Of a stretch of 64,000 nt of DNA, positions 19,454 through 28,717 are shown one piece after another. The notes under the pieces were generated by a model. That model searched no databases and had not been told where the DNA came from. It saw only the letters and a list, made by a program, of their open reading frames with translations. The stretch's first letter is position 1; each line of letters opens with the position of its first letter. The DNA is from Hylemonella sp. (GTDB lineage Bacteria; Pseudomonadota; Gammaproteobacteria; Burkholderiales; Burkholderiaceae_C), in contig JAUXVI010000013.1 of assembly GCA_030680575.1 (NCBI GenBank), forward strand, positions 111,853 to 175,852, given 5' to 3'. Made by a program: the position numbers and the translations under genes.

Positions 19454-20017
19454 ATGGACTCGACCCGCACCCCCTCGAATGCACTTGATCAGTGGCTGGC
19501 CGAAGAAGCCGCCACGCGCCAGCGGCTGGACGCCGGCCCGGGCCCAGGCGTGGCCAGCCCGGCACAGATCGGCGGCAAAAACGGCCTGGAGATGATGCAG
19601 GCCATGCTGCGCGGCGAACTGCCCTACGCGCCGATCGCGCGCACGCTGGACTTCATGCTGATCGAGATCGACGCCGGGCGTGCCGTCTTCCAGGGCACGC
19701 CGGGGCCACAGCATTTCAACCCCATGGGTACGGTGCATGGCGGCTGGTTTGCCACCCTGCTCGACTCGGCATTGGGCTGCGCCGTGCACACCATGATGCC
19801 GCCGGGGCGCGCCTACACCACGGCCGAGCTGGGCGTGAACCTGGTCAAGGCGCTGACGCCCAAGGTAGCGCGCGTGCGGGCCGAGGGCCGCGTCATCCAC
19901 TGCGGCCGCCAGCTGGCCACGGCCGAGGCACGGCTGGTCGGCCCTGACGGCACGCTGTATGCTCATGCCACCACAACCTGCCTTGTTTTTGACATTCCGG
20001 CATCATCCCGACCATGA
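19454..20017 (+). CDS. PaaI-family hotdog thioesterase
   Basis: 187 residues with a CCAGGAG ribosome site. The hotdog-fold signature is clear: [32 protein letters not shown] from about residue 92, then [14 protein letters not shown] longer N-terminal extension (about 60 residues) precedes the fold. Members hydrolyse aryl- or acyl-CoA thioesters. It is transcribed away from the MarR regulator across shared palindromes and overlaps gloA by 4 bases (ATGA), suggesting a detoxification pair. Confidence 0.88.
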   Translation: MDSTRTPSNALDQWLAEEAATRQRLDAGPGPGVASPAQIGGKNGLEMMQAMLRGELPYAPIARTLDFMLIEIDAGRAVFQGTPGPQHFNPMGTVHGGWFATLLDSALGCAVHTMMPPGRAYTTAELGVNLVKALTPKVARVRAEGRVIHCGRQLATAEARLVGPDGTLYAHATTTCLVFDIPASSRP

Positions 20018-20397
20018 GACTGCTTCACACCATGCTGCGCGTTGGCAACCTGCAACGCTCGATCGACTTCTACACCCAGGTGCTGGGCATGCAACTGCTG
20101 CGCACTTCTGAAAACCCCGAGTACAAATACACGCTGGCCTTTCTCGGCTTTGACGGCGGCAACCCCGGTCAGGCCGAGATCGAGCTGACCTACAACTGGG
20201 GCGTGGAAAACTACGAGCTGGGCACGGCCTACGGCCACATTGCGCTCGGCGTGCCCGATGCGTACGCGGCCTGCGCCAAGATCAAGGCCGCCGGCGGCAA
20301 CGTCACGCGCGAAGCCGGTCCGGTCAAGGGCGGCAGCACGGTGATTGCCTTCGTGACCGACCCGGATGGCTACAAGATCGAGCTGATCCAGCACTAG
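20014..20397 (+). CDS. gloA: lactoylglutathione lyase (glyoxalase I)
   Basis: 127 residues, typical of bacterial GloA. The sequence starts [26 protein letters not shown], has [10 protein letters not shown] near residue 73 and [11 protein letters not shown] at the C-terminus. These supply the metal ligands His5, Glu in the first half, His near 74 and the C-terminal Glu. It isomerises the methylglyoxal-glutathione hemithioacetal to S-lactoylglutathione. Coupled to the thioesterase gene by an ATGA overlap. Confidence 0.94.
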   Translation: MRLLHTMLRVGNLQRSIDFYTQVLGMQLLRTSENPEYKYTLAFLGFDGGNPGQAEIELTYNWGVENYELGTAYGHIALGVPDAYAACAKIKAAGGNVTREAGPVKGGSTVIAFVTDPDGYKIELIQH

Positions 20398-20430
20398 GCG
20401 AGTCACTCGCCGGCCGACATCCGCGGTAGG

Positions 20431-22839
20431 ATGTACCCATTGGCGCTGCCGCCCCATGCGGCAGCGACTCACGGGGGCAGACACACAGTGACGGCGTTTC
20501 AGACCCTTCAGCAGACCTTCCTGACTCCGCAAGCGGAGAACGAGGAATTGCACAACTGGCGAGAGCGCATTCTCTCGGCCATTCTGCTGGTGATCGTCAC
20601 CCTGGGTAGCCTGGCCGCCATTCCCAGCATACTGCTCGCATGGCGCGAAGGGCTGGTGGCGGTTGCCTGGATCGATGCCATCGCGCTGACCTGGGTGATC
20701 GTCATCTGGCGCAACCGCACACTGCCCTACCGTTTCCGCGCCTGGAACCTGCTGGCCCTGGTCTATCTGCTGGGGCTGTGGTTCCTCATGAACATTGGCC
20801 CGGCCAGCCAGATCTACCTGATGGCCTTTCCCGTGATGGCCGCCCTGCTGCTGGGCCTGCGGCCGGCCTTGCTGGCCCTGGTGCTCAATGGCGCAAGCCT
20901 GCTGGGCCTCGGTTATGCGGTCAATGCCGACTTGCAAATGCCGGGGTTTGAGTCTCAGCCGCTGCTGAAGTGGATCGTCATCACGATCAACTTCATGTTC
21001 ATCAATTCGGTCATCACCATTGCATGCGCCGTGCTGCTCAACCAGCTGGAGATATCACTAGAGCGGCAGCGCACCATCGCCAAGTCCCTGGAGGAAGGCC
21101 AGGCCATCCTGCAAAAGGCCAACGAGGATCTGCGGCTCACGGGAACAGCCTTGACGCGCCTGAATGACATGGTCGTGATCACCGAGGCCAGCCCCCTGAA
21201 TGCACCGGGGCCCCGCATTGTTTTCGTCAACGATGCGTTCGAGCGTTGCACCGGCTACACGCGCGAAGAAGTGATCGGGAAAACACCGCGCCTGCTGCAG
21301 GGCCCCCGGACTAGCCGCACCGAGCTCGACCGGATCAAGGCGGCGTTGGGCAAGCAGGAGCCGGTGCATGCCGAGCTGCTCAACTACGCCAGGGACGGCC
21401 AGGAGTACTGGCTCGACCTGACCATCGTGCCGGTCACAAACGAGCAGGGTGAACTCACGCACTGGGTGTCGGTGGAGCGCGACATCACCGAGCGCAAGAA
21501 GGCTGAAGAGGACATCCACCTCTTGGCTTATTTCGATGTGCTCACCGGCTTGCCCAACCGGCGCATGCTGCTCGATCGGCTCGAGCATGTGCTGGCGTCC
21601 GCGCGGCGCTCGCCGGTCATCGGTGCGCTCCTCTACCTGGATCTCGATCGTTTCAAGAACATCAATGATGCACGCGGCCATGCCGCCGGCGACGTGCTGC
21701 TGATCAACGTCGGTCAGCGCCTGGGCACCCTGGTGCGCGAGGAAGACACCGTGGCCCGCCTGGGCGGCGACGAATTCGTGATCCTGACGACCCACCTGAC
21801 GGCAGACCATGATGCCGGCGGACGGGCCGCCATGGCGGTTGCCAGCAAGGTGCGGGAAGCCCTGGAGCAGCCCTTCATGATCCATGGCGAACCCTACAGC
21901 ACCAGCGCCAGCATCGGCGTCACCCTGCTGCCCAAACCGGGCCAGTCCGCCGACGATCTGCTGCGCGAGGCCGACACGGCCATGTACCGGGCCAAAGCTG
22001 CAGGCCGCAACCGGATTGCATTTTTTGAAGCGGCCATGCAATCGGAGGTGGAAGAACGCCTGGCCCTTGAGCACGACCTGGCGCTGGCCATCACCCAGGA
22101 CCAACTGGCGCTGCACCTGCAGCCCCAAGTCGACCGTACGGGGCATGCCGTTGGCGCCGAACTGCTGCTGCGCTGGGCACACCCTGTGCGTGGCCAGGTT
22201 CCGCCCTCGACATTCATTCCTGTCGCCGAAGACAGCCCCCTGATGCTGCGCCTGGGCCACTGGGTCATGGACCAGGCCTTCCGCACCCAGGTCGCTCTGC
22301 AGGCCGCCGGCCACACACTGCCCTTGTCGATCAACGTCAGTCCGCGCCAGTTCCGGCAGTCCGGTTTCGTCCGACACGTGTCCGACCTGCTCGCAAGCAC
22401 CGGCGCCAACCCGGCCCGCCTGGTCTTCGAAGTGACGGAGGGCCTGCTGATCGAGAACCTGGACCGGACCATCGCGCGCATGAACGAGATCGCGGCACTC
22501 GGCATCCGCTTCTCGATCGACGATTTCGGCACCGGCTACTCCAGCCTGGCCTATCTCAAGCGGCTGCCGCTTTACGAGATCAAGATCGACAAGAGCTTCA
22601 TCGACGACACCCCCACCGACCCCAACGACACGGCCATCGTGCAGATGATCCTGTCCATGGCCCGGCACATGGGGCTCAAGGTGGTCGCCGAAGGCGTGGA
22701 GACGCGCGAGCAGGCCGACTTCCTGCTGGCCCATGGCTGCGATGCCCTGCAAGGTTATCTGTTCGCCAAACCGGCACCCGTGAGCGACTGGCTGGCCCTG
22801 CAAAGCAGCCGGCCCTTGCAGCCACACCCAATGACCTGA
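20431..22839 (+). CDS. membrane PAS-GGDEF-EAL cyclic-di-GMP protein
   Basis: 802 residues from ATG 20431; a GTG at 20488 behind a GGGGG run is an alternative start. About five or six transmembrane helices fill residues 45-215, then a short coiled coil, a PAS domain (about 230-355), GGDEF (about 360-525; intact GGDEF at 445-449) and EAL (about 540-795). The EAL catalytic glutamate is kept at 577 but the motif reads ELL (GAELLLRW), while DDFGTGYSSLAYLKRLP and VVAEGVET are intact. It may both make and degrade cyclic-di-GMP in response to a membrane or PAS signal. No linked target gene is seen. Confidence 0.9.
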   Translation: MYPLALPPHAAATHGGRHTVTAFQTLQQTFLTPQAENEELHNWRERILSAILLVIVTLGSLAAIPSILLAWREGLVAVAWIDAIALTWVIVIWRNRTLPYRFRAWNLLALVYLLGLWFLMNIGPASQIYLMAFPVMAALLLGLRPALLALVLNGASLLGLGYAVNADLQMPGFESQPLLKWIVITINFMFINSVITIACAVLLNQLEISLERQRTIAKSLEEGQAILQKANEDLRLTGTALTRLNDMVVITEASPLNAPGPRIVFVNDAFERCTGYTREEVIGKTPRLLQGPRTSRTELDRIKAALGKQEPVHAELLNYARDGQEYWLDLTIVPVTNEQGELTHWVSVERDITERKKAEEDIHLLAYFDVLTGLPNRRMLLDRLEHVLASARRSPVIGALLYLDLDRFKNINDARGHAAGDVLLINVGQRLGTLVREEDTVARLGGDEFVILTTHLTADHDAGGRAAMAVASKVREALEQPFMIHGEPYSTSASIGVTLLPKPGQSADDLLREADTAMYRAKAAGRNRIAFFEAAMQSEVEERLALEHDLALAITQDQLALHLQPQVDRTGHAVGAELLLRWAHPVRGQVPPSTFIPVAEDSPLMLRLGHWVMDQAFRTQVALQAAGHTLPLSINVSPRQFRQSGFVRHVSDLLASTGANPARLVFEVTEGLLIENLDRTIARMNEIAALGIRFSIDDFGTGYSSLAYLKRLPLYEIKIDKSFIDDTPTDPNDTAIVQMILSMARHMGLKVVAEGVETREQADFLLAHGCDALQGYLFAKPAPVSDWLALQSSRPLQPHPMT

Positions 22840-22930
22840 GGTGGGCCAGGGTTGAGCGGCCGCCGGCTTGCCGGAAACCGCGCGCAGGCCTACAGTCGCA
22901 GCGGTTCTTCCACCCTTTGAGGAGATTGCC

Positions 22931-23443
22931 ATGATCCGTGTTCTCATGCCCCTGGCCGCAGCCGCCCTGCTCTCGGCCTGCGCCACCCCGACCGGCCCCA
23001 CCGCTTCAGCCCAACTCCAGCCCACCCGCGGCAACACGACCAGTGGCGAAGTGCGCTTCACCCAGCAAGGCGACAAGGTGCTGGTCAGCGCCGAGGTGCG
23101 CGGCCTCAAGCCCAACGCCGAGCATGGCTTCCATGTGCATGAAAAAGGCGACTGCGCCAGCGGCGACGGCATGAGCACCGGCGGCCACTTCAACCCCATG
23201 GGCAAGATGCACGGCCCACACGGCCGCGGCGAGCACCATGTGGGTGACCTGCCGAGCCTGAAGGCCGATGCCTATGGTGTGGCTCGCTTGAGCTTCGAGT
23301 CGAGCAGCATTTCGGTGGGCAGCGGCAGCAACGACATCATCGGCCGCGGTCTGATCGTGCACCGCGACCCGGACGACTACACCACCCAGCCCACCGGCAA
23401 CGCCGGCCCGCGTCTGGCCTGCGCCGTCATCAGTCGCATGTAA
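22931..23443 (+). CDS. Cu/Zn superoxide dismutase, lipoprotein form
   Basis: 170 residues from ATG 22931 with GAGGAG 8 bases upstream; the frame is open further upstream to 22868. A lipobox LLSAC places the mature protein on a membrane facing the periplasm. The metal-site blocks GFHVHEKGDC, GGHFNPMGKMHGPHG and HRDPDDYTTQPTGNAGPRLACAVI are present, with the disulfide cysteines. It converts periplasmic superoxide to peroxide. Single gene, converging on the MocA-like gene. Confidence 0.88.
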   Translation: MIRVLMPLAAAALLSACATPTGPTASAQLQPTRGNTTSGEVRFTQQGDKVLVSAEVRGLKPNAEHGFHVHEKGDCASGDGMSTGGHFNPMGKMHGPHGRGEHHVGDLPSLKADAYGVARLSFESSSISVGSGSNDIIGRGLIVHRDPDDYTTQPTGNAGPRLACAVISRM

Positions 23444-23456
23444 GGCACCGGCAGCC

Positions 23457-24008
23457 TCAAGGTTGCCTGGTCTGCCACAGTGCCTGCGCCTGCTGCAGGT
23501 CCTGCACGGTGTCGATGTCAGTCACGCAACCGACATCGTCCACTATCAATTCAGTAGCACCTTGCGCTTTGACGATAAGGGCTGCGCCCTGATTTCCTTC
23601 TAAACGCATGAGCTGCGGGCCGCAGACGCGGGCAAAGCGCACCGGGTGACCGTGCCGCCCCTGGTACACCGGCCGCACCACCGCCTGCTGCACCGGGGCG
23701 GCTGCCACGCGGCGGATGGTTTCGGGCTGCAGCAGCGGCAAGTCGGCTGGCAGGATCAGCCAGGCGGACGCATCGGGGTTGGCACGCACCGCTGCCGCAA
23801 TGGAGTCCCCCATACCGGGCAGGCCGGTCTCTTCCAGATAAAAAGGCAGCCCGCTGGCGCGCACGGCATCCAGGGTGTGCTGCAGCACGGTCTTGTTCCC
23901 GAGCAGCGCCTGCAGCTTGTGTGTGCGGCCACCTGAGGCGAGGAAGCGCTCGCCCCGACCCGAGGCCAGCACGATCACCACCGGCTGAGAAAACGCTTCA
24001 GACCGCAT
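23457..24008 (-). CDS. MocA-like molybdenum cofactor nucleotidyltransferase
   Basis: 183 residues. N-terminal nucleotide-binding motif VIVLASGRGERFLASGG, then KTVLQHTLDAVRASG and LPADLPLL, as in MobA/MocA transferases. MocA adds CMP to the molybdopterin cofactor for xanthine-dehydrogenase-family enzymes, which fits its place last in the operon with XdhC and a two-subunit molybdenum hydroxylase. The start codon abuts the xdhC-type stop. Residues around ALIVKAQGATELIVDD are encoded by a dispersed repeat (23542-23595), an in-frame insertion or replacement. Confidence 0.82.
   Translation of the reverse strand: MRSEAFSQPVVIVLASGRGERFLASGGRTHKLQALLGNKTVLQHTLDAVRASGLPFYLEETGLPGMGDSIAAAVRANPDASAWLILPADLPLLQPETIRRVAAAPVQQAVVRPVYQGRHGHPVRFARVCGPQLMRLEGNQGAALIVKAQGATELIVDDVGCVTDIDTVQDLQQAQALWQTRQP
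23542..23595 (+). repeat. dispersed repeat copy 2 (inside the MocA-like gene)
   Basis: Begins ACTATCAATTCAGTAGCA, continues CTTGCGCTTTGACGATAAGG and ends near GCGCCCTGATTT. It shares ACTATCAATTC-N-GTAGCA with the copy at 60102 and the GCGC / ATAAGG / GC spacing with the copy at 37758. On the minus strand it encodes ATELIV and flanking residues. Confidence 0.6.
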
Positions 24009-25010
24009 TCAGACGACGGTGCAACCGGGTGTGCGCGCCACCGCGGAGCTGACCGCGTTCTTGACCTGCACGATCTCAGCCACGATCGACACCGCGATTT
24101 CGGCCGGCGTCTTGGCACCAATGTGCAGACCCACCGGGCCATGCAGGCGTGCCAGCTCCTCCGCGCTGAGGTCGAAGTGCTCGGCTAGGCGCTGCCGGCG
24201 CACGGCTTGGTTGCGGCGCGAACCGAGGGCCCCGACGTAGAAGGCCGCCGACTTCAAGGCTTCCAGCAGCGCCATGTCATCGAGCTTGGGGTCGTGCGTC
24301 AGCGCCACGATGGCGGTGTGGGCGTCAGGCAGCAGTTCGCGCACCACGTCGTCGGGCATGCCCGCGACGCGCTGCACACCGGCGATCTCCAGCACCGCCG
24401 CATACTCTTCACGCGGGTCGCATACCAGCACCTCGAAGTCGAGCATGCCGGCCATCTGCGCCACCGCCTGCGACAACTGGCCGGCACCGATGAGCAGCAA
24501 GCGCCACTTGGGGCCGAACACCGTGCTCAGGGTCTGGCCGTCGAACGTCATGCCCTGGCCGCGCACGGCATCGGTCAGCACCACATCGCCGGTTGCCAGA
24601 TGGAGCGTGCGCGCCATCAGCCGGTGTTCAGCCGTGCGCGCCAGCAAGGTCTCGACCCAGCTCACCTCACGCAAGGGCTCCTGCACCAGCCGCAACGTGC
24701 CGCCGCAGGGCAGACCGAAGCGTGCCGCCTCTTCCTTGGTCACACCGTAGGCAATGAGCGAAGGCTTGGTGGAGGTCTGGTCTGCGGTGCCAGCGGACAG
24801 CGCGGCCTTGGTGCGGGCGATCAGGTCATCCTCGACACAGCCGCCCGAGACCGAGCCGCTGACCACGCCGTCGTCGCGCACGGCCAGCAGAGCCCCCGGG
24901 GGGCGCGGTGCGCTGCCCCAGGTCTCCACCACCGTGACCAGCGTGACTGCATGGCCAGCGCGCTTCCAGACCAGCGCATCGGCCAGCACGCGCAGATCAA
25001 GACTTTCCAT
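24009..25010 (-). CDS. XdhC-family molybdenum enzyme maturation protein
   Basis: 333 residues with GAGGAG 10 bases before ATG. N-terminal XdhC/CoxI block (VTLVTVVETWGSAPRPPGALLAV, SGGCVEDDL) and C-terminal Rossmann-type block (LLLIGAGQLSQAVAQMAGMLDFEV, VALTHDPKLDDMALLEAL, YVGALGSRRN). XdhC proteins bind molybdenum cofactor, promote its sulfuration and insert it into xanthine-dehydrogenase-family enzymes. Here it is encoded after the enzyme subunits and immediately before the MocA-like gene. Confidence 0.9.
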   Translation of the reverse strand: MESLDLRVLADALVWKRAGHAVTLVTVVETWGSAPRPPGALLAVRDDGVVSGSVSGGCVEDDLIARTKAALSAGTADQTSTKPSLIAYGVTKEEAARFGLPCGGTLRLVQEPLREVSWVETLLARTAEHRLMARTLHLATGDVVLTDAVRGQGMTFDGQTLSTVFGPKWRLLLIGAGQLSQAVAQMAGMLDFEVLVCDPREEYAAVLEIAGVQRVAGMPDDVVRELLPDAHTAIVALTHDPKLDDMALLEALKSAAFYVGALGSRRNQAVRRQRLAEHFDLSAEELARLHGPVGLHIGAKTPAEIAVSIVAEIVQVKNAVSSAVARTPGCTVV

Positions 25011-25053
25011 GCTCAGCTTCTCCTCTTGTCTTCTAATCGCTTATCGAACACGC

Positions 25054-25198
25054 TGAACTTGTGAAGAAATCGTAGCGAGCGGCCCGAGCGCAAGGCGGAC
25101 GGAGCGCAGCCACCGGAACGTACTGGCAGTACGTGAGGATGGTGAGCACCGCCCAACGCGGCGATCGGGTTGCGGAGTAGATTTATCACAAGTTCTCA
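25054..25198. repeat. 145-bp palindromic element between xdhC-type and Mo-subunit genes
   Basis: Near-symmetric element. The ends are inverted (TGAACTTGTGAAGAAATC at 25054 and its imperfect complement ending AAGTTCTCA at 25198) and the exact centre is a perfect palindrome, ACGTACTG-G-CAGTACGT (25118-25134). The GC-rich arms contain GCGAGCGGCCCGAGCGCAAG and a partly complementary GGCGATCGGG run. It supplies the stop codon of the Mo-subunit gene. The plan suggests a non-autonomous MITE- or REP-like element. Confidence 0.7.
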
Positions 25199-27334
25199 GG
25201 CTTGGCGGATGGCCTCGGGTGACAAAGGCAGCTTGCGCACACGCTTGCCGGTAGCCGCAGCCACCGCATTCGCAATCGCCGGCACCACCAGAGCGGTCGC
25301 GGGCTCACCGATACCGCCCGGTTTTTCGCTGCTCTCGACCAGCACGATATCAATGATCGGCGCTTCGTGCATGCGCAGCATCGGGTAATTGTTGTAGTTG
25401 GTCTGCAGCACACGGCCTTTGTCCAGCGTGATCTCCTGCATCAGGGCTGACGACATGCCGAACGCGATGCTGGACTGGATCTGCGCCTCCACCGTGTCGG
25501 GGTTGACCATGCGGCCCAGATCGGCGGCCACGGTAACGCGGTGCACCGTGACCTGACCATCCTTCACAGAGACCTCAGCCACCTGCGCCATGTAGGTGTC
25601 ATAGCCTTCCATCAGCGCGATGCCGCGCGCCCGGCCGGCCGGCAGCGGCTGGCCCCAGCCGGCCTTCTCGGCGGCGAGCTTGAGCACGTTGGCAAAGCGC
25701 GGCTTGTTTTTCAACAACGCCATGCGGTACTGGTACGGGTCCTTGCCCGCCGCCAGCGCCAGTTCATCCATGAAGCTTTCGTTGGCGAAGGCGTTCATGT
25801 TGTGGCTCACCGCGCGCCAGTAACCGACGCGCATGCCGCTGTCGTGGATCACCAGGTCGTGCTGCGTGTTGGGGATCTCATAGGCCGCCACCGCCGCCTC
25901 GGCCATGAAGGGGTCGAGCGTGTCCTTGGGCAGGCCGAAGGCGCGCTGCGTGACCGACTGCGAGGTGACCTTGAACTGCAACGCCACCGGCATGCCCTGC
26001 GCATCCAGGCCGGCCTGCACCTGGTTCAAGCCGAGAGGGCGGTAGAAGTCGTGCGTCATGTCGTCCTCGCGCGACCACAGCAGCTTGACCGGACGGCCCA
26101 CGGCCTTGGAGATCTGCGCCGCCTGCACGATGAAGTCCAGCTCCAGCCGGCGGCCGAAACCGCCGCCGAGGAAGGTGGTCTTGAGCGTCACGTCTTCCGG
26201 CTTGATGCCCAGCACGCCGGCCACGGCGCCATGCGCGCCCTGCTGGAACTGGGTCGGCCCCACCAGCAGGATCTTGCCGTCCTTGTAGTGGGCGGTGAAG
26301 TTCATCGGCTCCAGCGGCGCGTGCGCCTGCATCGGTGAGACGTACTCGGCCTTGACCACCTTGGCGGCGCCCTTCATGGCCTCGGCCACATGGCCCACCG
26401 GCTTGCCGATCGGCAGCACCTTGCCACTGTCGGCGGCGGCACGCGTGCTGGCCAGCACGGTGTTGTGGTCCAGCGCAGCGCCGGGGCCTTCGTCCCACTG
26501 CACGCTCACGGCCTTGCGCGCCTTCTGTGCCTGCCAGTAGCTGCTGGCCACCACGGCCACGCCGTCGTTGACCTGCACCACGTCAAGTACGCCCGACATG
26601 CCTTTGGCCTTGGAGGCATCAAAGCTCTTGACCTTGCCGCCGATCACCGGGCACTGCTCGATGCTGGCGTAGACCATGCCCGGCAGCTTGACGTCGATGC
26701 CGAACTCGGCCGTGCCGTTGACCTTGGCCGGTGTGTCCAGGCGCTTGACGCGCTGGCCGATAATTTTGAAATCCTTCGGGTCTTTCAGCGCCACTTTCTC
26801 CGGCACCGGCAGCTTGGCGGCGGCGGCCGCCAGTGAGCCGTAACTGGCCTTTTTCCCCTTGGGGCCGAGTACCATGCCGTTCTCGGCGCGCAGCGTGCTG
26901 CGGTCCACCTTCCACTTGTCGGCGGCAGCGGAAATCAGCATCTCGCGCACTTGGGCACCGCCCACGCGCAGCTTCTCCCAGCCATCGCGCACCGAGGTAG
27001 AACCACCGGTGATCTGCGCACCCAGCAGCGCATTAACGTAGACCGCCGCCGGCGGCGCAATCGCCACCTTGATCTGCTTGATGTCGACGTTGAGTTCTTC
27101 GGCAATCAGCATGGGCATGGAGGTGTAGACACCCTGCCCCATTTCGGAGCGCGCCGAGATCAGCGTGATGGTGTTGTTGTCGGCAATGTGCACCCAGGCA
27201 TTGGGGGTGTAGACGGTGCCGGCCGCCTGGGCCTCGACCTTGGCGCCGGGCAGGGCAAAGCCCATGATCAGGCCGCCGGTGGCAAGCGTTGAGGTCTTGA
27301 GGAAATCGCGACGGGAGGTTTCGAGTGTGGTCAT
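25196..27334 (-). CDS. molybdopterin-binding subunit of an IorB-type hydroxylase
   Basis: 712 residues from ATG 27334 (GAGGAGA upstream). The N-terminus TSRRDFLKTSTLATGG is a Tat signal, so the enzyme is exported. The body has the xanthine-dehydrogenase-family Mo-pterin blocks, for example LGGGFGRRLELDFIVQAAQ, KLLWSREDDMTHDFYRP, VGYWRAVSHNMNAFANESFMDELA and GIGEPATALVVPAI with the conserved Glu near the C-terminus. It resembles IorB of isoquinoline 1-oxidoreductase and periplasmic aldehyde oxidoreductases. It pairs with the 2Fe-2S subunit 11 bases upstream. No FAD subunit is encoded, so electrons probably pass to a cytochrome. Substrate unknown. Confidence 0.9.
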   Translation of the reverse strand: MTTLETSRRDFLKTSTLATGGLIMGFALPGAKVEAQAAGTVYTPNAWVHIADNNTITLISARSEMGQGVYTSMPMLIAEELNVDIKQIKVAIAPPAAVYVNALLGAQITGGSTSVRDGWEKLRVGGAQVREMLISAAADKWKVDRSTLRAENGMVLGPKGKKASYGSLAAAAAKLPVPEKVALKDPKDFKIIGQRVKRLDTPAKVNGTAEFGIDVKLPGMVYASIEQCPVIGGKVKSFDASKAKGMSGVLDVVQVNDGVAVVASSYWQAQKARKAVSVQWDEGPGAALDHNTVLASTRAAADSGKVLPIGKPVGHVAEAMKGAAKVVKAEYVSPMQAHAPLEPMNFTAHYKDGKILLVGPTQFQQGAHGAVAGVLGIKPEDVTLKTTFLGGGFGRRLELDFIVQAAQISKAVGRPVKLLWSREDDMTHDFYRPLGLNQVQAGLDAQGMPVALQFKVTSQSVTQRAFGLPKDTLDPFMAEAAVAAYEIPNTQHDLVIHDSGMRVGYWRAVSHNMNAFANESFMDELALAAGKDPYQYRMALLKNKPRFANVLKLAAEKAGWGQPLPAGRARGIALMEGYDTYMAQVAEVSVKDGQVTVHRVTVAADLGRMVNPDTVEAQIQSSIAFGMSSALMQEITLDKGRVLQTNYNNYPMLRMHEAPIIDIVLVESSEKPGGIGEPATALVVPAIANAVAAATGKRVRKLPLSPEAIRQA

Positions 27335-27345
27335 GGTGTCTCTCC

Positions 27346-27810
27346 TCAGGCGTTGCGCAGGCTGGCAGCCGCATCTTTGATGGCGGCCTTGATGCGACCA
27401 TAAGTGCCGCAGCGGCAGAGGTTGCCGCTCATGGCCTGGTCGATGTCCGCATCGCTCGGGTTCTTGTTCTTGTCCAGCAAGGCGGCCGCGCTCATGAGCT
27501 GGCCGGACTGGCAGTAGCCGCACTGCGGCACGTCGTGCTTGATCCATGCCACTTGCAGCGGGTGCGTGTTGTTGCGCGAGAGGCTCTCCACCGTGGCGAT
27601 CTTCTTGCCCGCCACAGCCTCCACCGGCGTCTGGCACGAGCGCACCGGCTGGCCGTTCACGTGCACGGTGCAGGCGCCGCACAGCGCGGCACCGCAGCCG
27701 AACTTGGTGCCGGTCAGGCCCAGTTCATCGCGGATCACCCACAGCAAGGGGGTGTCGGGTTCGGACTTGGCGGCGACCGCCCGACCGTTGACGTTCAGCT
27801 TGATGCTCAT
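27346..27810 (-). CDS. 2Fe-2S subunit of the molybdenum hydroxylase (IorA-type)
   Basis: 154 residues. The plant-type 2Fe-2S cluster is seen in [22 protein letters not shown], and the second cluster in CGYCQSGQ and CRCGTY, the standard arrangement for small subunits of this enzyme family. It carries electrons from the molybdenum site of the partner subunit. It has no signal of its own, so it is probably exported with the Tat-bearing large subunit. First gene of the operon; the 193-base gap to the divergent pdxH holds its promoter. Confidence 0.93.
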   Translation of the reverse strand: MSIKLNVNGRAVAAKSEPDTPLLWVIRDELGLTGTKFGCGAALCGACTVHVNGQPVRSCQTPVEAVAGKKIATVESLSRNNTHPLQVAWIKHDVPQCGYCQSGQLMSAAALLDKNKNPSDADIDQAMSGNLCRCGTYGRIKAAIKDAAASLRNA

Positions 27811-28003
27811 GGCAAAGGCTCCTCTCTCTGTGTATATAAGCCGCCCATGATGGAGTCGGCATTGTTGGATTGAGACTGCGCCAGCGTAGTCATCGCCATG
27901 GCCGTCGCCATGCGGGTAAGCCCTAGGCGGTTCATGAAATTTGCAAATTGAGACAGTCTGTGGCGCTGGACTGCTTTGGGGCCGCCATGCCTATACTCGA
28001 CAC

Positions 28004-28642
28004 ATGACCTCGATCGCCGATCTCCGCAAAAGTTACGAACGCCACGAACTCAGTGAAGACGCCTCGCACGCCGATCCGTTGAAACAGTTCGACCAGTGGC
28101 TGCACGAAGCCATCAACTCCGAAGTGCCTGAGCCGAATGCCATGACGGTGGCCACCGTCGGCAGCGACCTGCGGCCTTCCACCCGCGTGGTGCTGATCAA
28201 AGGCTATGACGAGCGCGGCATCGTCTGGTACACCAACTACGACAGCCGCAAGGGCCGTGAGCTGGCCGGCAACCCGTTTGCCGCCATCCAGTTTCACTGG
28301 GTCGAACTGGAGCGCGTGGTACGCATCGAGGGCCGGGTGGAGCGCGTCAGCGACGCGGAAAGCGACGAGTACTTCCACAGCCGCCCGCTCGATTCGCGCA
28401 TCGGCGCCTGGGCCAGCCCGCAAAGCCAGGTGATCACCGGCCGCGGCGTGCTGGTGACCAATGCGGCGCGTTACGCCGCCCAGTTCATGTTGCAACCACC
28501 ACGCCCGCCGCACTGGGGCGGCTTCCGCCTGGCACCGGAGCGCTGGGAGTTCTGGCAGGGCCGCCCGAGCCGGCTACACGACCGGCTGCGCTACACACCC
28601 GACAAGCATGTCGGCTGGCTACGCGAACGGCTGGCGCCTTGA
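28004..28642 (+). CDS. pdxH: pyridoxamine 5'-phosphate oxidase
   Basis: 212 residues from ATG 28004 ([12 protein letters not shown]), the family's usual start; the frame is open upstream to 27941. Recognisable blocks are [42 protein letters not shown] for FMN/PLP binding and the C-terminal [17 protein letters not shown] signature. It oxidises pyridoxine or pyridoxamine phosphate to PLP using FMN in the cytoplasm. The AT-rich ATPase-nuclease-ligase trio begins 75 bases downstream. Confidence 0.94.
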   Translation: MTSIADLRKSYERHELSEDASHADPLKQFDQWLHEAINSEVPEPNAMTVATVGSDLRPSTRVVLIKGYDERGIVWYTNYDSRKGRELAGNPFAAIQFHWVELERVVRIEGRVERVSDAESDEYFHSRPLDSRIGAWASPQSQVITGRGVLVTNAARYAAQFMLQPPRPPHWGGFRLAPERWEFWQGRPSRLHDRLRYTPDKHVGWLRERLAP

Positions 28643-28717
28643 TACGGTTTTCTGTTTCGATGCTTTTGTATTTCCCTTCCTTGCTCATTTCAGCAAGAAA
28701 TCATCCGAGGTAAAACT

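Noticed and set aside
21058..23205. 715-residue open frame on the minus strand
   Set aside because: Antisense to the GGDEF-EAL and SOD genes, no recognisable domain.
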